IMG/VR virus record: IMGVR_UViG_3300025913_000021
Span: 1-64,000 of that record
DNA from: a virus
Reading direction: 5' to 3' (one strand)
DNA: 64,000 bases
This document shows positions 44,034 to 52,538 of this stretch, piece after piece. The notes beneath the pieces are model-generated. The model was not told the origin of the DNA, made no database searches, and saw only the letters and a program-made list of their open reading frames with translations. The translations under genes and the position numbers were made by a program. Each line of letters starts with the position of its first letter. The stretch's first letter is position 1.

Positions 44034-44402
44034 GTGATCTCCATCGAGGTCACCTCGCGCAACCGCATGGTGACCCTGCGTCGTAACCCGCCGAGGATGA
44101 TCTTCCTCACGGATCGGCCGATCGGCTTCTGGAAGCGCATGCAGCGCCTGCTCAACCGGTTCCCGCTCAACCCGACCCGTCGTCACCACGAGACCCTCAA
44201 GCCGCTGTTCGGCACCCAACGAGGTACGAGCAACGAGCCGGTCGCGAGCCGCAACGACCACCTGATGAAGCAGACCAACTGCTACACGTGGCTCGGCTTC
44301 GAACTCCTGATCTCCACGCGTTACCCGCTCACCGCAGAGGAGAGCGCGCAGTGGACGAGTCCGAGTCACCGAGACCGCTCGACGGCACTTCGCCACTTCT
44401 GA
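44034..44402 (+). CDS. hypothetical protein
   Basis: A 122-residue protein, GTG 44034. Basic first half (NRMVTLRRNPPRMIFLTDRP), aromatic middle (QTNCYTWLGFELLISTRYPL). Good third-position GC over most of its length. Function unknown. It directly precedes the Ku gene. Confidence 0.6.
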   Translation: MISIEVTSRNRMVTLRRNPPRMIFLTDRPIGFWKRMQRLLNRFPLNPTRRHHETLKPLFGTQRGTSNEPVASRNDHLMKQTNCYTWLGFELLISTRYPLTAEESAQWTSPSHRDRSTALRHF

Positions 44403-44430
44403 TCCGACCCGACGGCACCTGCCGTCCTGA

Positions 44431-44443
44431 GTCCCTGGAGGAC
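44431..44443 (+). promoter_or_regulatory. Shine-Dalgarno hairpin of the Ku gene
   Basis: GTCC-CTGGA-GGAC before the ATG at 44446. The same sequence precedes the MoxR gene at 48497. Confidence 0.5.
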
Positions 44444-44445
44444 AC

Positions 44446-45243
44446 ATGCCCGCACCCGCACCCGGCAAGGCGACCATGAAGCTCACGCTCACCATCGGGA
44501 TGATCCCGCTGGCCCTGGACGTGTTCAGCGCGGTCGAGGAGTCCAACATCAGCCGATCCATGTACGTCAAGGACGGCGGCACCCTGCACAAGGTCGGCAT
44601 GACGACCTACGACACCGTGACCGGCAAGAACGTCGAGCGCAGCGACGTGATCAAGTGCGTCGAGACGCCCGAGGGTGACCTCGTGGAGGTCAGCGACGAC
44701 GAGTTGCAGGCCATGCTCGCCAGCGAGAACGGCACCTGCTCGTTCCTCGGCTTCCTGCCCCAGGACCAGTTCGACTACTCGACCGAGAAGCCGTACCAGG
44801 TGCGCCCGCAGCGGGCCAAGACGAAGCAGAACCCGTACGAGAAGCCGTTCGTGCTCATCATGGAAGCCATGCGCGAGACCAGCACCGTCGCGCTGCTCAG
44901 CTTCGTCAGCCGGGGCAAGACGCGCTACGCCGCGATCGACTGCGACGGCCACCTCGCCACGCTGCGCTTCGATGAGGAGGTGCGCGCCGAGCGGCCGATG
45001 CCGACCGTCACGCTCACCGCCCAGGAGAAGGCGATGGGCGTGTCGTTCATCGACAACTTCAAGGTGGACGAGGCCCCGGTGTTCCACGACGACGACTCCG
45101 AGCGCCTCATGCAGTTCGCCGTCCAGAAGGTCAAGACGCTGGCCGAGGGCGGCGAGGTCGTGATCCCGACGGTCGAGAGCGCGGCTCCGGCTGCCGGTGA
45201 CGACCTCATGGCGCTCATGGCCGCGAGCCTCCAGCAGAAGTGA
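44446..45243 (+). CDS. ku: Ku-family DNA end-binding protein
   Basis: A 265-residue protein. The order of segments follows bacterial Ku: a first strand MKLTLTIGMIPLALDVFSAV; MYVKDGGTLHKVGMTTYDTV; VIKCVETPEGDLVEVSDDEL; a beta-barrel segment YEKPFVLIMEAMRETSTVAL then LSFVSRGKTRYAAIDCDGHL; and TLRFDEEVR, the hallmark of the ring-forming core. Length matches short bacterial Ku with a minimal C-terminus. Ku dimers thread onto DNA ends and recruit LigD for end joining; phage Ku has been linked to genome circularisation in some mycobacteriophages. No ligase is in this window. It heads a short overlapping operon. Confidence 0.88.
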   Translation: MPAPAPGKATMKLTLTIGMIPLALDVFSAVEESNISRSMYVKDGGTLHKVGMTTYDTVTGKNVERSDVIKCVETPEGDLVEVSDDELQAMLASENGTCSFLGFLPQDQFDYSTEKPYQVRPQRAKTKQNPYEKPFVLIMEAMRETSTVALLSFVSRGKTRYAAIDCDGHLATLRFDEEVRAERPMPTVTLTAQEKAMGVSFIDNFKVDEAPVFHDDDSERLMQFAVQKVKTLAEGGEVVIPTVESAAPAAGDDLMALMAASLQQK

Positions 45244-45491
45244 CCGAGGAACGCAGCCCGGCCGCACTCAGGGCGTGGAAGCAGTCGCAACCACCGAGGC
45301 CAGCGAACCGATCGTTCGCGTCGCTGGCCGAGCTGGGCGCGTACCTCGACCAACTCGCGCCGGACGTGATCATCAAGTTCCACCTCGATCTCCTGGACAA
45401 CGCACGAGAGCGAGCGCTCTACACGATCGCCACGCTATTCGAGGGCACCTACACGGTCCACGTTCACGCCGAGGTCAAGGAGACACCCTGA
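45240..45491 (+). CDS. hypothetical protein coupled to Ku
   Basis: An 83-residue protein, GTG 45240 (GTGA with the Ku stop). Includes SFASLAELGAYLDQLAPDVI and a beta segment ending VHVHAEVKETP. Coupling suggests it is made with Ku, but no link in function can be shown. Confidence 0.65.
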   Translation: MTEERSPAALRAWKQSQPPRPANRSFASLAELGAYLDQLAPDVIIKFHLDLLDNARERALYTIATLFEGTYTVHVHAEVKETP

Positions 45492-45661
45492 TGCAGGGCG
45501 AGATCATCAGTCACTCGAAGATGCGACAGGCGAGTGACATTGCCGACCGGCTTCGGGCTCAAGCACAGCAGATCGCCGTGCTCCCGAAGCCCCTCTACGA
45601 CGCGATCCAGGAGGCCCAGCGCTTCCTGGACGAGATCGCGTGGCTAGGAGCCGAACGATGA
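45491..45661 (+). CDS. 56-residue helical protein
   Basis: ATG 45491. MQGEIISHSKMRQASDIADR..., a charged helical hairpin ending ARGAER-like (EIAWLGAER). ATGA overlap at its 3' end. Function unknown. Confidence 0.65.
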   Translation: MQGEIISHSKMRQASDIADRLRAQAQQIAVLPKPLYDAIQEAQRFLDEIAWLGAER

Positions 45662-45861
45662 GCGCAACACCGCTGGAGCTGCTCCAGTCGATCGTGCAGA
45701 CGGCGTACGACCTCCAGCAGGCTCCCGACGACCTGCTGGCCAACTACGCCAAGGGCCTGAGCGACGTGGACGACATGCTCGACAGCATCAGCTCGGCCGT
45801 CGAGGACGAGAAGAACGAGCGCGAGGTCCCCGGTGACCTGCTCGGGAGGGACCTGCCATGA
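45658..45861 (+). CDS. 67-residue acidic helical protein
   Basis: ATG 45658 (ATGA). MSATPLELLQSIVQTAYDLQ..., acidic throughout, ends LLGRDLP with an ATGA overlap. Function unknown. Confidence 0.65.
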   Translation: MSATPLELLQSIVQTAYDLQQAPDDLLANYAKGLSDVDDMLDSISSAVEDEKNEREVPGDLLGRDLP

Positions 45862-46112
45862 CCACCATCAAGATCACCGATCCGGTGATCGAGGAGCGAC
45901 GGGCGAAGCGACAGACGCTCGTGTTCGTAATGCTCACGATTCTGACGGCCGTCGTAATCGTCTGCGACCTGCTCAGCGACATCTTCCTCCGGCCGCGTCA
46001 CCAGACGGCCGCGTACCACGTCGTCAACATCGCCACCGACTACGACCTCCAGGCGAGCGCGTTCGTGCTCGCTTGGATCATCGTGGCCGTCCGGGTCTGG
46101 AGGCGTCGGTGA
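45858..46112 (+). CDS. two-span membrane protein
   Basis: An 84-residue protein, ATG 45858. Hydrophobic spans TLVFVMLTILTAVVIVCDLL and SAFVLAWIIVAVRVW with a basic end WRRR. Function unknown. Confidence 0.7.
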   Translation: MTTIKITDPVIEERRAKRQTLVFVMLTILTAVVIVCDLLSDIFLRPRHQTAAYHVVNIATDYDLQASAFVLAWIIVAVRVWRRR

Positions 46113-46285
46113 CCAGCGAGGACATCGTGGAGAGCGTCCACAACCTCGCGGTCGAACTGAGCGATCTCGACGGCATGACCGCCCGGGTGTTCCAGGCTGA
46201 CGACTGGTTGAAGGAGCGCGAGGAGCTGCGCAGTCGGCTGGAGACCGTACGCAACGACATCAGCGCGATCCTGGACGAGATCTGA
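46109..46285 (+). CDS. 58-residue helical protein
   Basis: GTG 46109 (GTGA). MTSEDIVESVHNLAVELSDL..., acidic amphipathic helices, ends NDISAILDEI. Function unknown. Confidence 0.65.
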   Translation: MTSEDIVESVHNLAVELSDLDGMTARVFQADDWLKEREELRSRLETVRNDISAILDEI

Positions 46286-46641
46286 TGGCCAGTGCACGAC
46301 CCGGCCCGAAGCAGTTCAGCGCGCCGATGCCGGAGATCCTGTTCGTGCTCGACAACGACTTCGAGCAGCGGTACTACCGCTCGCCGGAGACGGCTGCGCG
46401 GGGCATGGGTTGGCTCGCCAGGGACTACGGCCAGGTCGTTGCCTACCGGCGCATCGACGAGGGTGGGCCGAACATGGCGCAGGTCCGGAAGATCATGACC
46501 GACGCCGAGGCCGACTTCGCGAAGAAGTACCCGCGCGGTTGGCAACCAGGGATCTCGCAGGCCGACTTCCAGAAGGACTCGCAAGCGATGGACAAGCGCG
46601 TCCGCGAGGAGCTGGCGAAGCTGTTCGCGCAAGTGCGCTGA
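46285..46641 (+). CDS. hypothetical protein
   Basis: A 118-residue protein, ATG 46285 (TGATG). EILFVLDNDFEQRYYRSPET suggests an alpha/beta start; the end is basic and helical (RVREELAKLFAQVR). Last gene of the Ku unit. Function unknown. Confidence 0.65.
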   Translation: MASARPGPKQFSAPMPEILFVLDNDFEQRYYRSPETAARGMGWLARDYGQVVAYRRIDEGGPNMAQVRKIMTDAEADFAKKYPRGWQPGISQADFQKDSQAMDKRVREELAKLFAQVR

Positions 46642-46653
46642 ACCTATCCACAT

Positions 46654-46689
46654 GATCGGACTCGGGGGCTAGTATTCCCGAGTCCGATC
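46654..46689 (+). terminator. hairpin terminator
   Basis: 13-bp perfect stem GATCGGACTCGGG/CCCGAGTCCGATC with a 10-nt loop, 12 bp past the stop at 46641. CGAATGTTCG at 46689-46698 abuts it, so one unit ends where the next promoter-like element begins. Confidence 0.7.
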
Positions 46690-46739
46690 GAATGTTCGTG
46701 ATCGCGAGGAAACAGCCCCGCGATCTTGGGGAGGAACCC

Positions 46740-47132
46740 GTGTCACAACCCCACATCACCGAGCTGGGGGCATTCGATCCGATCCAGGCGTTCTACGAGA
46801 CGTTCTCCAACCTGACGCGGCTGTTCGACGGCCTCAACCAGGACCCGGAGGCATTGCCTCCCGAGGAGATCATCCGCGCGACGATCGTGTCGGTGGATCT
46901 CCTGGAAGCGATCACGGAGACGACGCTGCACTCGATGCTCCTGATGCTGGCGAAGTTCGTGCCGCCCGAGGTCTACGAGGCCGCACGTACCGAGTACATG
47001 CTCGCCAAGGAGACGCGCACTCCCGACGAGGCGCGCGAGTACAAGATGACGTTGATGCGCAAGATCACGACGTTCATCCCGCACGAGGCTGCCTATCCGA
47101 AGGACGAGCCGCCTCCGGCACCCGACGCCTGA
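46740..47132 (+). CDS. hypothetical protein
   Basis: A 130-residue protein, GTG 46740 with GGGGAGGAACCC upstream (the Shine-Dalgarno sits between GGG and CCC, a possible 3-bp stem). Helical and acidic: MSQPHITELGAFDPIQAFYE ... LLEAITETTLHSMLLMLAKF, Pro-rich end. Function unknown. Confidence 0.7.
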   Translation: MSQPHITELGAFDPIQAFYETFSNLTRLFDGLNQDPEALPPEEIIRATIVSVDLLEAITETTLHSMLLMLAKFVPPEVYEAARTEYMLAKETRTPDEAREYKMTLMRKITTFIPHEAAYPKDEPPPAPDA

Positions 47133-47155
47133 TCCATCCACGTGCTTCGGCACCC

Positions 47156-47170
47156 TGACCCTGGAGGTCA
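47156..47170 (+). promoter_or_regulatory. Shine-Dalgarno hairpin
   Basis: TGACC-CTGGA-GGTCA (5-bp stem) before the TTG at 47173. Confidence 0.5.
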
Positions 47171-47172
47171 AC

Positions 47173-48354
47173 TTGGGAAAGACCGCCTGGCGACCCGCAC
47201 CGTGGTTCGGACGGGGGAGCTGGCTGTTCACGGACGGAACCATCGAGCAGGCCCCCACGGTCGAGACCACGCCGTCGCAGCGGCGGTGGCGGATCAGCGG
47301 GACCGACATGTCCGTCCAGAAATACGACCTGCGCGACAAGATCGTCGCCTACATGCAGAACCGGGCGCGTGCGGCCGGGACGACGCTGTGGATGGAACTG
47401 ACGGACGACGAGGACAACGACGTGGCCCTGCACGAGAAGGTCGCGTGCGGCACCCACCAGAAGTTCTCGTTCGACAAGACGCCGCCCGTCAGCCTGGAGC
47501 GCGGGAAGATCCTCCCGATCGCCTTCGAATTCCGGCACGCCACCTACCCGCTGCGCGCGATGATCTGGGTGGTGCTCCGTACCGACGCGTACGGCGCGGC
47601 ATCGGTGTCCGCTGGCATCACCTACCGCGCCGGGGACACCATGCGCGCTGGCGATCACAGCGTGTCGCTCTACAACAAGGACCGTGGTTGGGCGCTGAAC
47701 CAGAAGTTCAAGCCCGACCTCGGATTCGAGTTGACCGAGACGCGCTTCGGTAGTCGGCCACGACAGGCGGCGGCGAAGTTCGTCGAGCTGTTGCAGCAGG
47801 CGCAGGAGGTCGATACGGTCCAGATCCCCGACGGTCGTGACCCGAAGGGACGCACGACGCTGGAGTTCCAGTTCGTGCGATCGAACTACACGCAGGACTT
47901 CTATCGCCAGTTGCTCGACATCGTGCAGTCGGGCCCGGCGATGGAGCGTTTGGCCGAGCATCTGAAAGGCATCCGCCGCGAGTTGAGCAACCTCGGCCTG
48001 GTCGCCCAGGACAAGGACGGCTTCGATCTCAACGCGCTGCTCAACGGCAAGCTCTCCGAGTTCCAGGTGCAGCTCGTCCCGCAAGAGCCGAGCGACACCG
48101 ACAAGGACGGCCACGGTCGCGACCCGCACCACAAGGTCCACCTGGACCTGGCGCACGGCGTGTTCGCCGTGAGCTGCAACCGGCACGACCTGGAGGAGGT
48201 CGCGGAGCAGTGGAACATCGCCAAGTTCAAGGCGGAGGTGACGGGCGAGACCGATGCGCTGCTGGCCTACGCTGAGGCGTACAACGACCCAGCCGAACGT
48301 GCTCGGATCAAGAAGATCGTCAACGAGCGACGGCTCCCCGCGCGTGGCGCGTGA
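47173..48354 (+). CDS. large hypothetical protein
   Basis: A 393-residue protein from TTG 47173. N-terminal half beta-rich (GISYRAGD-like turns, RAMIWVVLRTDAYGAASVSA). Second half helical (AAAKFVELLQQAQEVDTVQI, AEHLKGIRRELSNLGL) with a DTDKDGHGRDPHHK loop that could hold a metal. No family recognised. It lies just upstream of the MoxR/VWA pair but is separated from it by 160 bp with its own promoter-like element. Confidence 0.65.
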   Translation: MGKTAWRPAPWFGRGSWLFTDGTIEQAPTVETTPSQRRWRISGTDMSVQKYDLRDKIVAYMQNRARAAGTTLWMELTDDEDNDVALHEKVACGTHQKFSFDKTPPVSLERGKILPIAFEFRHATYPLRAMIWVVLRTDAYGAASVSAGITYRAGDTMRAGDHSVSLYNKDRGWALNQKFKPDLGFELTETRFGSRPRQAAAKFVELLQQAQEVDTVQIPDGRDPKGRTTLEFQFVRSNYTQDFYRQLLDIVQSGPAMERLAEHLKGIRRELSNLGLVAQDKDGFDLNALLNGKLSEFQVQLVPQEPSDTDKDGHGRDPHHKVHLDLAHGVFAVSCNRHDLEEVAEQWNIAKFKAEVTGETDALLAYAEAYNDPAERARIKKIVNERRLPARGA

Positions 48355-48405
48355 CGCATGACGTGACGTTACGTGCACCTCACGTAGCGACGCGAGGCAC
48401 CGCCG
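48348..48405. repeat. ACG-rich repeat cluster, second copy
   Basis: GACGCATGACGTGACGTTACGTGCACCTCACGTAGCGACGCG, followed by GCCGGACAG. It shares both the TnACG units and the GCCGGACAG end with 34908-34998, next to the LAGLIDADG gene. No gene lies in 48355-48514. Confidence 0.45.
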
Positions 48406-48463
48406 GACAGAAATCCCACTTTCCACTGGACCCAAATCGTCAGACCCAAGCCGTACCATCCAA

Positions 48464-48477
48464 CCCGAACGTTCGAG
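48464..48477. promoter_or_regulatory. CCCGAACGTTCGAG element
   Basis: A palindromic copy (CGAACGTTCG) of the repeated element, about 40-50 bp before the GTG of the MoxR gene. Confidence 0.45.
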
Positions 48478-48496
48478 ACTTCACCCGTCTCCCTGA

Positions 48497-48509
48497 GTCC
48501 CTGGAGGAC
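48497..48509 (+). promoter_or_regulatory. Shine-Dalgarno hairpin of the MoxR gene
   Basis: GTCC-CTGGA-GGAC before the GTG at 48515. Confidence 0.5.
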
Positions 48510-48514
48510 ACACC

Positions 48515-49765
48515 GTGACCAGTACCGTCAAGAGCAAGCCCGTCGCCGCCGCCGCTACCCCGGCGACGGAGAACACCCAGCAGCAGATCCAGCGCATCAT
48601 CGCCGAGATGGGCGAGACGCACTTCGAGCGCCGCGAGATCATCGAGGCGATCTGGACCGCCGCCGTCAGCCAGCAGCACCTGCTCATGGTCGGCCCGGGC
48701 GGCACCGGCAAGTCGATGATCTCCCGCGACTTCGCCTCCCGCGTGGACGGCGCGGCGTACTTCGAGATCGCGATGGACGAGACCACCACGCCCGACCAGA
48801 TCCTCGGCCCGCCGGACATCAAGAGCATGGTCGAGGAGGGCAAGACCCGTCGGGTCACCGACGGCATGCTGCCGACGGCGCACTACGCCTTCCTGGACGA
48901 GTTCTTCAACGCCAACGGCCCGGCGCTGCACTGCTGCATGCCGATCCTCAACGAGCGGATCGTGCACAACAACGGCAAGCCGGTCCCGACGCCGCTGCGC
49001 TCGGCCGTCATGGGCACCAACAAGCTCAACGCCGACCAGGACCAGGCGGCGCTCTGGGACCGGGTGCACCTGCGGCACCAGATCGGCTACGTCACCGACC
49101 GCGACAACCTGAACGCGCTGCTCAACGCGGCCGTCCTGCGCTCGGTGTCCACGTTCCAGACGCCGCAGCGGACCACGGTCAGCCTCGGTGACCTGGACAT
49201 GGCGCACGACGAGGCCATGCTCCTGCCGTACAGCGACCTCGCGGCCGAGACGTTCCTCAACCTCTACGAGGAGCTGGCGCGCAAGGGCATCGTGATCTCG
49301 ACCCGGCGTGCCGTCGAGGGCCGCAAGGCCGTGCTGGCGAGCGCGTGGCTCAACGGCCACGACGAGGTGCTCGTCGGCGACCTGTCGATCCTCCGGCACC
49401 TGTTCTGGAACCGGCAGGAGGAGGTCAACGAGGTCAAGAACACGATCCTCTCGGCCTGCAACCCGGGCGAGAAGGCGGCGCTGGAGTTCCTGGAGCAGCT
49501 CGACAAGCTCAAGGTGGACTACCAGGCGGCGTGCGACCTGGACGACATCAAGCGCAACACCGCCGCGATCGACGTGTTCAAGAAGGCGCAGGGCCTGATC
49601 GACAAGGCCGCGCCGCTCCGGGACACCGCCGTCGCGGCCGGTGCGGGCACGCAGCGCATCGACGACCTGATCGAGTCCAGCAAGGCGCTGCGGCTCAAGA
49701 TCGGCGTCGAGTGCTTCGACATGGACCCGAGCGACATCGACAAGGTGCCGTCCGGCCGTCGATGA
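48515..49765 (+). CDS. MoxR-type AAA+ ATPase
   Basis: A 416-residue protein. Walker A GPGGTGKS (about 60-67), Walker B YAFLDEFF (about 124-131), a following NERIVHNNGKPV segment, sensor region MGTNKLNADQDQAALWDRVH with an arginine finger candidate, and a C-terminal lid. MoxR ATPases act as chaperones, typically paired with a von Willebrand A protein that binds the substrate (as in RavA-ViaA or CobS-CobT). The VWA partner is two genes downstream. In the phage this pair may remodel host or virion complexes; the target is unknown. Confidence 0.88.
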   Translation: MTSTVKSKPVAAAATPATENTQQQIQRIIAEMGETHFERREIIEAIWTAAVSQQHLLMVGPGGTGKSMISRDFASRVDGAAYFEIAMDETTTPDQILGPPDIKSMVEEGKTRRVTDGMLPTAHYAFLDEFFNANGPALHCCMPILNERIVHNNGKPVPTPLRSAVMGTNKLNADQDQAALWDRVHLRHQIGYVTDRDNLNALLNAAVLRSVSTFQTPQRTTVSLGDLDMAHDEAMLLPYSDLAAETFLNLYEELARKGIVISTRRAVEGRKAVLASAWLNGHDEVLVGDLSILRHLFWNRQEEVNEVKNTILSACNPGEKAALEFLEQLDKLKVDYQAACDLDDIKRNTAAIDVFKKAQGLIDKAAPLRDTAVAAGAGTQRIDDLIESSKALRLKIGVECFDMDPSDIDKVPSGRR

Positions 49766-49983
49766 GCAGGATGGTCATGGTCGCGCTGACGGACGAGCAG
49801 GTAGCTGTTCTCCGTCAGCGCGGCCTCACCTCCGACGAGGAGATCCGCCAGGTCATGCTCAAGGGCATGGGCACGCTGTTCGACCTCTACGACGTGACCA
49901 ACGACGGCCAGCTCGTGGTTCTTCGGCCAGGCGCGAAGGTCCGTGGCCGATTCCGCCGCATCACCCTCGACATCGACACCTGA
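49762..49983 (+). CDS. hypothetical protein between MoxR and VWA genes
   Basis: A 73-residue protein, ATG 49762 (ATGA). MSRMVMVALTDEQVAVLRQR..., alpha then beta (DGQLVVLRPGAKVRGRFRRI). It is made together with the ATPase and may be a small adaptor, inferred only from position. Confidence 0.65.
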   Translation: MSRMVMVALTDEQVAVLRQRGLTSDEEIRQVMLKGMGTLFDLYDVTNDGQLVVLRPGAKVRGRFRRITLDIDT

Positions 49984-50005
49984 CACGACGGCGAGCACCC
50001 GTCTC

Positions 50006-50020
50006 TAGCCCTGGAGGCTA
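50006..50020 (+). promoter_or_regulatory. Shine-Dalgarno hairpin of the VWA gene
   Basis: TAGCC-CTGGA-GGCTA (5-bp stem) before the ATG at 50024. Confidence 0.5.
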
Positions 50021-50023
50021 CGC

Positions 50024-51973
50024 ATGACCAACCCCAACCTGCCCAGTCCGCTCAACTTCGCCGACAAGTTCGCGGCCAAGGCCGGGCGCGCCGGGCGGAT
50101 CCTCAACCCGTTCCGGCAGAAGGTGAAGCGCGAGTTCACCCGCCAGATCATCAAGACGACCTCCTGGGACGAGTTCGACTGGAAAACCGTCCGCAAGGAC
50201 AAGGAGATCGACAAGGCGATCACCGACCTGTACCTCGGCGACCTCAAGAACCCCGAGGAGCGGCCCGGCTACCTCAACGCGCCGGAGCTGATCCAGGACA
50301 TCTTCATGTGCTTCCTCAAGCCCGTGCCGATGCTGCACAAGAAGCACGAGGTGAAAAGGGACGCCCGCCTGAATGGCAAGTTCGTGGAGCAGCTCATGGC
50401 TCTCACGGACTACGAGCGGCTGCACGACCAGACCATGACCGACGTGATGCTGTCCCGCATGGCGACGATCGTCGTCATCGAGGCGCTCCAGGAAATGATC
50501 AAGCAGCACCGCGAGGCCGTGAAGGCTGCCAACGAGGAGCGCCGCAAGCAGGGCGACATCCCGCAGGACAAGCTGCCGCCCAGCAACGGTGGCGACTCCT
50601 GGGACGAGGAGAGTGGCCAGGGCCAGTCCAAGTCCAGCGGCTCGGGCGGCGGCGAGGGCAACGCGGAGGGCACGCCCGGCAAGAACGAGAACACCGGCCA
50701 GTCCCAGCAGCAGGGCCAGGACCCCGGCGAGCCCGGCCAGGAGAACGAGCAGCCGGAGACGCCGTGGGACAACGAGCAGGAAATGCGCGAGCAGATGCGC
50801 AAGGAGCTGGAGGAGCAGCGCAAGCGCGAGCAGGAGTCCGGCGCGTCCCAGGGCGAGTTCTCCGGTCAGAACGACGCGACCGGCGAGCACGGCGAGGGCG
50901 AGGGCGACGAGTCCGAGGGTGAGGGCGAGGGCGACGACGAGGGCAACCTCGACGACCTGGAGCGCGAGTTCGACGACATGGACCTGGACGAGATCGAGGA
51001 GACCGACTGGGAGCAGATGTTCGAGGGCGTGGACTTCGGTCGGCACGTCAACTCGGCTCTCGGCAAGGCGGCGGACTCGATCCAGGAACTCGACGACCTG
51101 CGCAAGGGCGTCGGCATCGACGACGCCGAGTGGAAGGCGATGGACCCCACCGAGCGGCTCAAGATCGCCGAGCGGCTCAACACGCCACGGATGAAGCAGA
51201 TCGCCGACATGGTGGGCCGGATGAAGCGCTTCGCGCTGTCCAAGCAGGCCACGAAGGTGATCGACGCGCCCCACGAGATCTACGACGTGGAAATGGGCAA
51301 CGACATCCGGCGCGTGCTGCGCAGCGAGTTCGCGTTCCTCGGTCACCCGGACACGAAGATCCTGTTCTACAAGAAGTACATCGACCACGAGCTGCTCCAG
51401 TACAAGGAGCGTGGGCACGAGGACGTGGGCAAGGGCCCGATGATCGTGTGCATCGACAACTCGGGCTCGATGGGTGGAGCGCCGGAGAACTGGGCGAAGG
51501 GCGTGGCCGAGGCGATGCGTCGCGTCTGCGCCGACCAGCGCCGGGACTTCTACGCGATGTACTTCGAGACCAACCGACACCGTGAGCGGTTCGACTTCCC
51601 GATGGGCCAGGGCCCGTTCGAGAAGGTGCTCTCGTTCCTGGCGGTCAGCGCGGGTGGTGGCACCGAGTTCGACGGCGTGCTCACCGAGGCGCTCCAGCGG
51701 TGCGAGACGATGTTCGAGTCCGAGGGCAAGGGCAAGGCCGACATCGTGTTCATCACCGACGGCGAGGCGTACCTCGACCAGGCGTGGATCGACAAGTTCG
51801 TGAAGCGGCGGGACGAGATCGGTGCCCGGATCTTCGGCATCTACATCAGCGCCTACGACTCCAGCCGGGGCAGCGCCACGCGCCTGCTGGAGAAGTTCTG
51901 CCAGGTGGTCGTGCCCGTCAAGGCCCTGGAGGTCAACGACGACGCCAGCGACCTGCTGTTCAGCTCGCTGTGA
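50024..51973 (+). CDS. VWA-domain (CobT/ViaA-like) partner of the MoxR ATPase
   Basis: A 649-residue protein. Helical N-terminal 170 residues. A Gln/Gly/Glu-rich acidic linker follows at about 180-330 (EGEGDESEGEGEGDDEGNLD). Then comes a helical part and a C-terminal von Willebrand A domain with the metal-ion-dependent adhesion site IDNSGSMGG (about 476-484), later T and D positions (GGGTEFDGVL, IVFITDGEAYLD). This three-part layout, including the acidic linker, is that of CobT-type proteins that work with MoxR/CobS ATPases. Confidence 0.88.
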   Translation: MTNPNLPSPLNFADKFAAKAGRAGRILNPFRQKVKREFTRQIIKTTSWDEFDWKTVRKDKEIDKAITDLYLGDLKNPEERPGYLNAPELIQDIFMCFLKPVPMLHKKHEVKRDARLNGKFVEQLMALTDYERLHDQTMTDVMLSRMATIVVIEALQEMIKQHREAVKAANEERRKQGDIPQDKLPPSNGGDSWDEESGQGQSKSSGSGGGEGNAEGTPGKNENTGQSQQQGQDPGEPGQENEQPETPWDNEQEMREQMRKELEEQRKREQESGASQGEFSGQNDATGEHGEGEGDESEGEGEGDDEGNLDDLEREFDDMDLDEIEETDWEQMFEGVDFGRHVNSALGKAADSIQELDDLRKGVGIDDAEWKAMDPTERLKIAERLNTPRMKQIADMVGRMKRFALSKQATKVIDAPHEIYDVEMGNDIRRVLRSEFAFLGHPDTKILFYKKYIDHELLQYKERGHEDVGKGPMIVCIDNSGSMGGAPENWAKGVAEAMRRVCADQRRDFYAMYFETNRHRERFDFPMGQGPFEKVLSFLAVSAGGGTEFDGVLTEALQRCETMFESEGKGKADIVFITDGEAYLDQAWIDKFVKRRDEIGARIFGIYISAYDSSRGSATRLLEKFCQVVVPVKALEVNDDASDLLFSSL

Positions 51974-52203
51974 CCGAGAAGTCGCCCGCCGAGCTGCGCG
52001 CCGAGGGCCTCCAGATGATCGACGAGTCGCGTGTTCGTAACGCGGCTCATCGTCTGGAGGTCCAGCGCGCGCTCGGCAGTGCCTACATCCAGTGGAAATA
52101 CTGCCCGCGCCGCTACTGGCGCGAGCGGGGTCGTCTGCGGCGCGCCTTCCGAGCGATCGAGGCGGAGGCGCGCCGCATCTACGGCGGACGGCTGTTCCAG
52201 TGA
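51970..52203 (+). CDS. 77-residue basic helical protein
   Basis: GTG 51970 (GTGA). MTEKSPAELRAEGLQMIDES..., Arg-rich second half (YWRERGRLRRAFRAIEAEAR). Coupled to the VWA gene. Function unknown. Confidence 0.65.
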   Translation: MTEKSPAELRAEGLQMIDESRVRNAAHRLEVQRALGSAYIQWKYCPRRYWRERGRLRRAFRAIEAEARRIYGGRLFQ

Positions 52204-52538
52204 CCACGCGGATGACGTACGCCGAGGCGCAGCGGGCCAACCGTCTGTACTCGGTGCTACCGACCCTGCCCAAGACCAACCGGCCCGAGTGGGCCACGTT
52301 CATCTACGGTCGATCGCCGGAGTTCAAGCAGCACAGCAACATCGGACACGCCAAGAGCGCGATCCACTCGGCTGGGCACGGCGTGCTCTACCGCTGGATG
52401 ACCTGGGACCACGAGGAGCCGAATTGGACGCCCGTCGCAATCGTCGAGAAGGGCGAGGTCAAGACCCACCCGGCAATGCAGACGGGGGCGAAGCCGATGA
52501 CTCCGGCGGTCGCGCACATGATCGAGGAGGAGCCGTGA
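52200..52538 (+). CDS. hypothetical protein with EEP tail
   Basis: A 112-residue protein, GTG 52200 (GTGA). Mixed fold with FIYGRSPEFKQHSNIGHAKS and WTPVAIVEKGEVKTHPAMQT; ends PAVAHMIEEEP. The codons ATG ATC GAG GAG GAG CCG TGA include the ribosome site and GTG of the next gene. Confidence 0.7.
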   Translation: MTTRMTYAEAQRANRLYSVLPTLPKTNRPEWATFIYGRSPEFKQHSNIGHAKSAIHSAGHGVLYRWMTWDHEEPNWTPVAIVEKGEVKTHPAMQTGAKPMTPAVAHMIEEEP

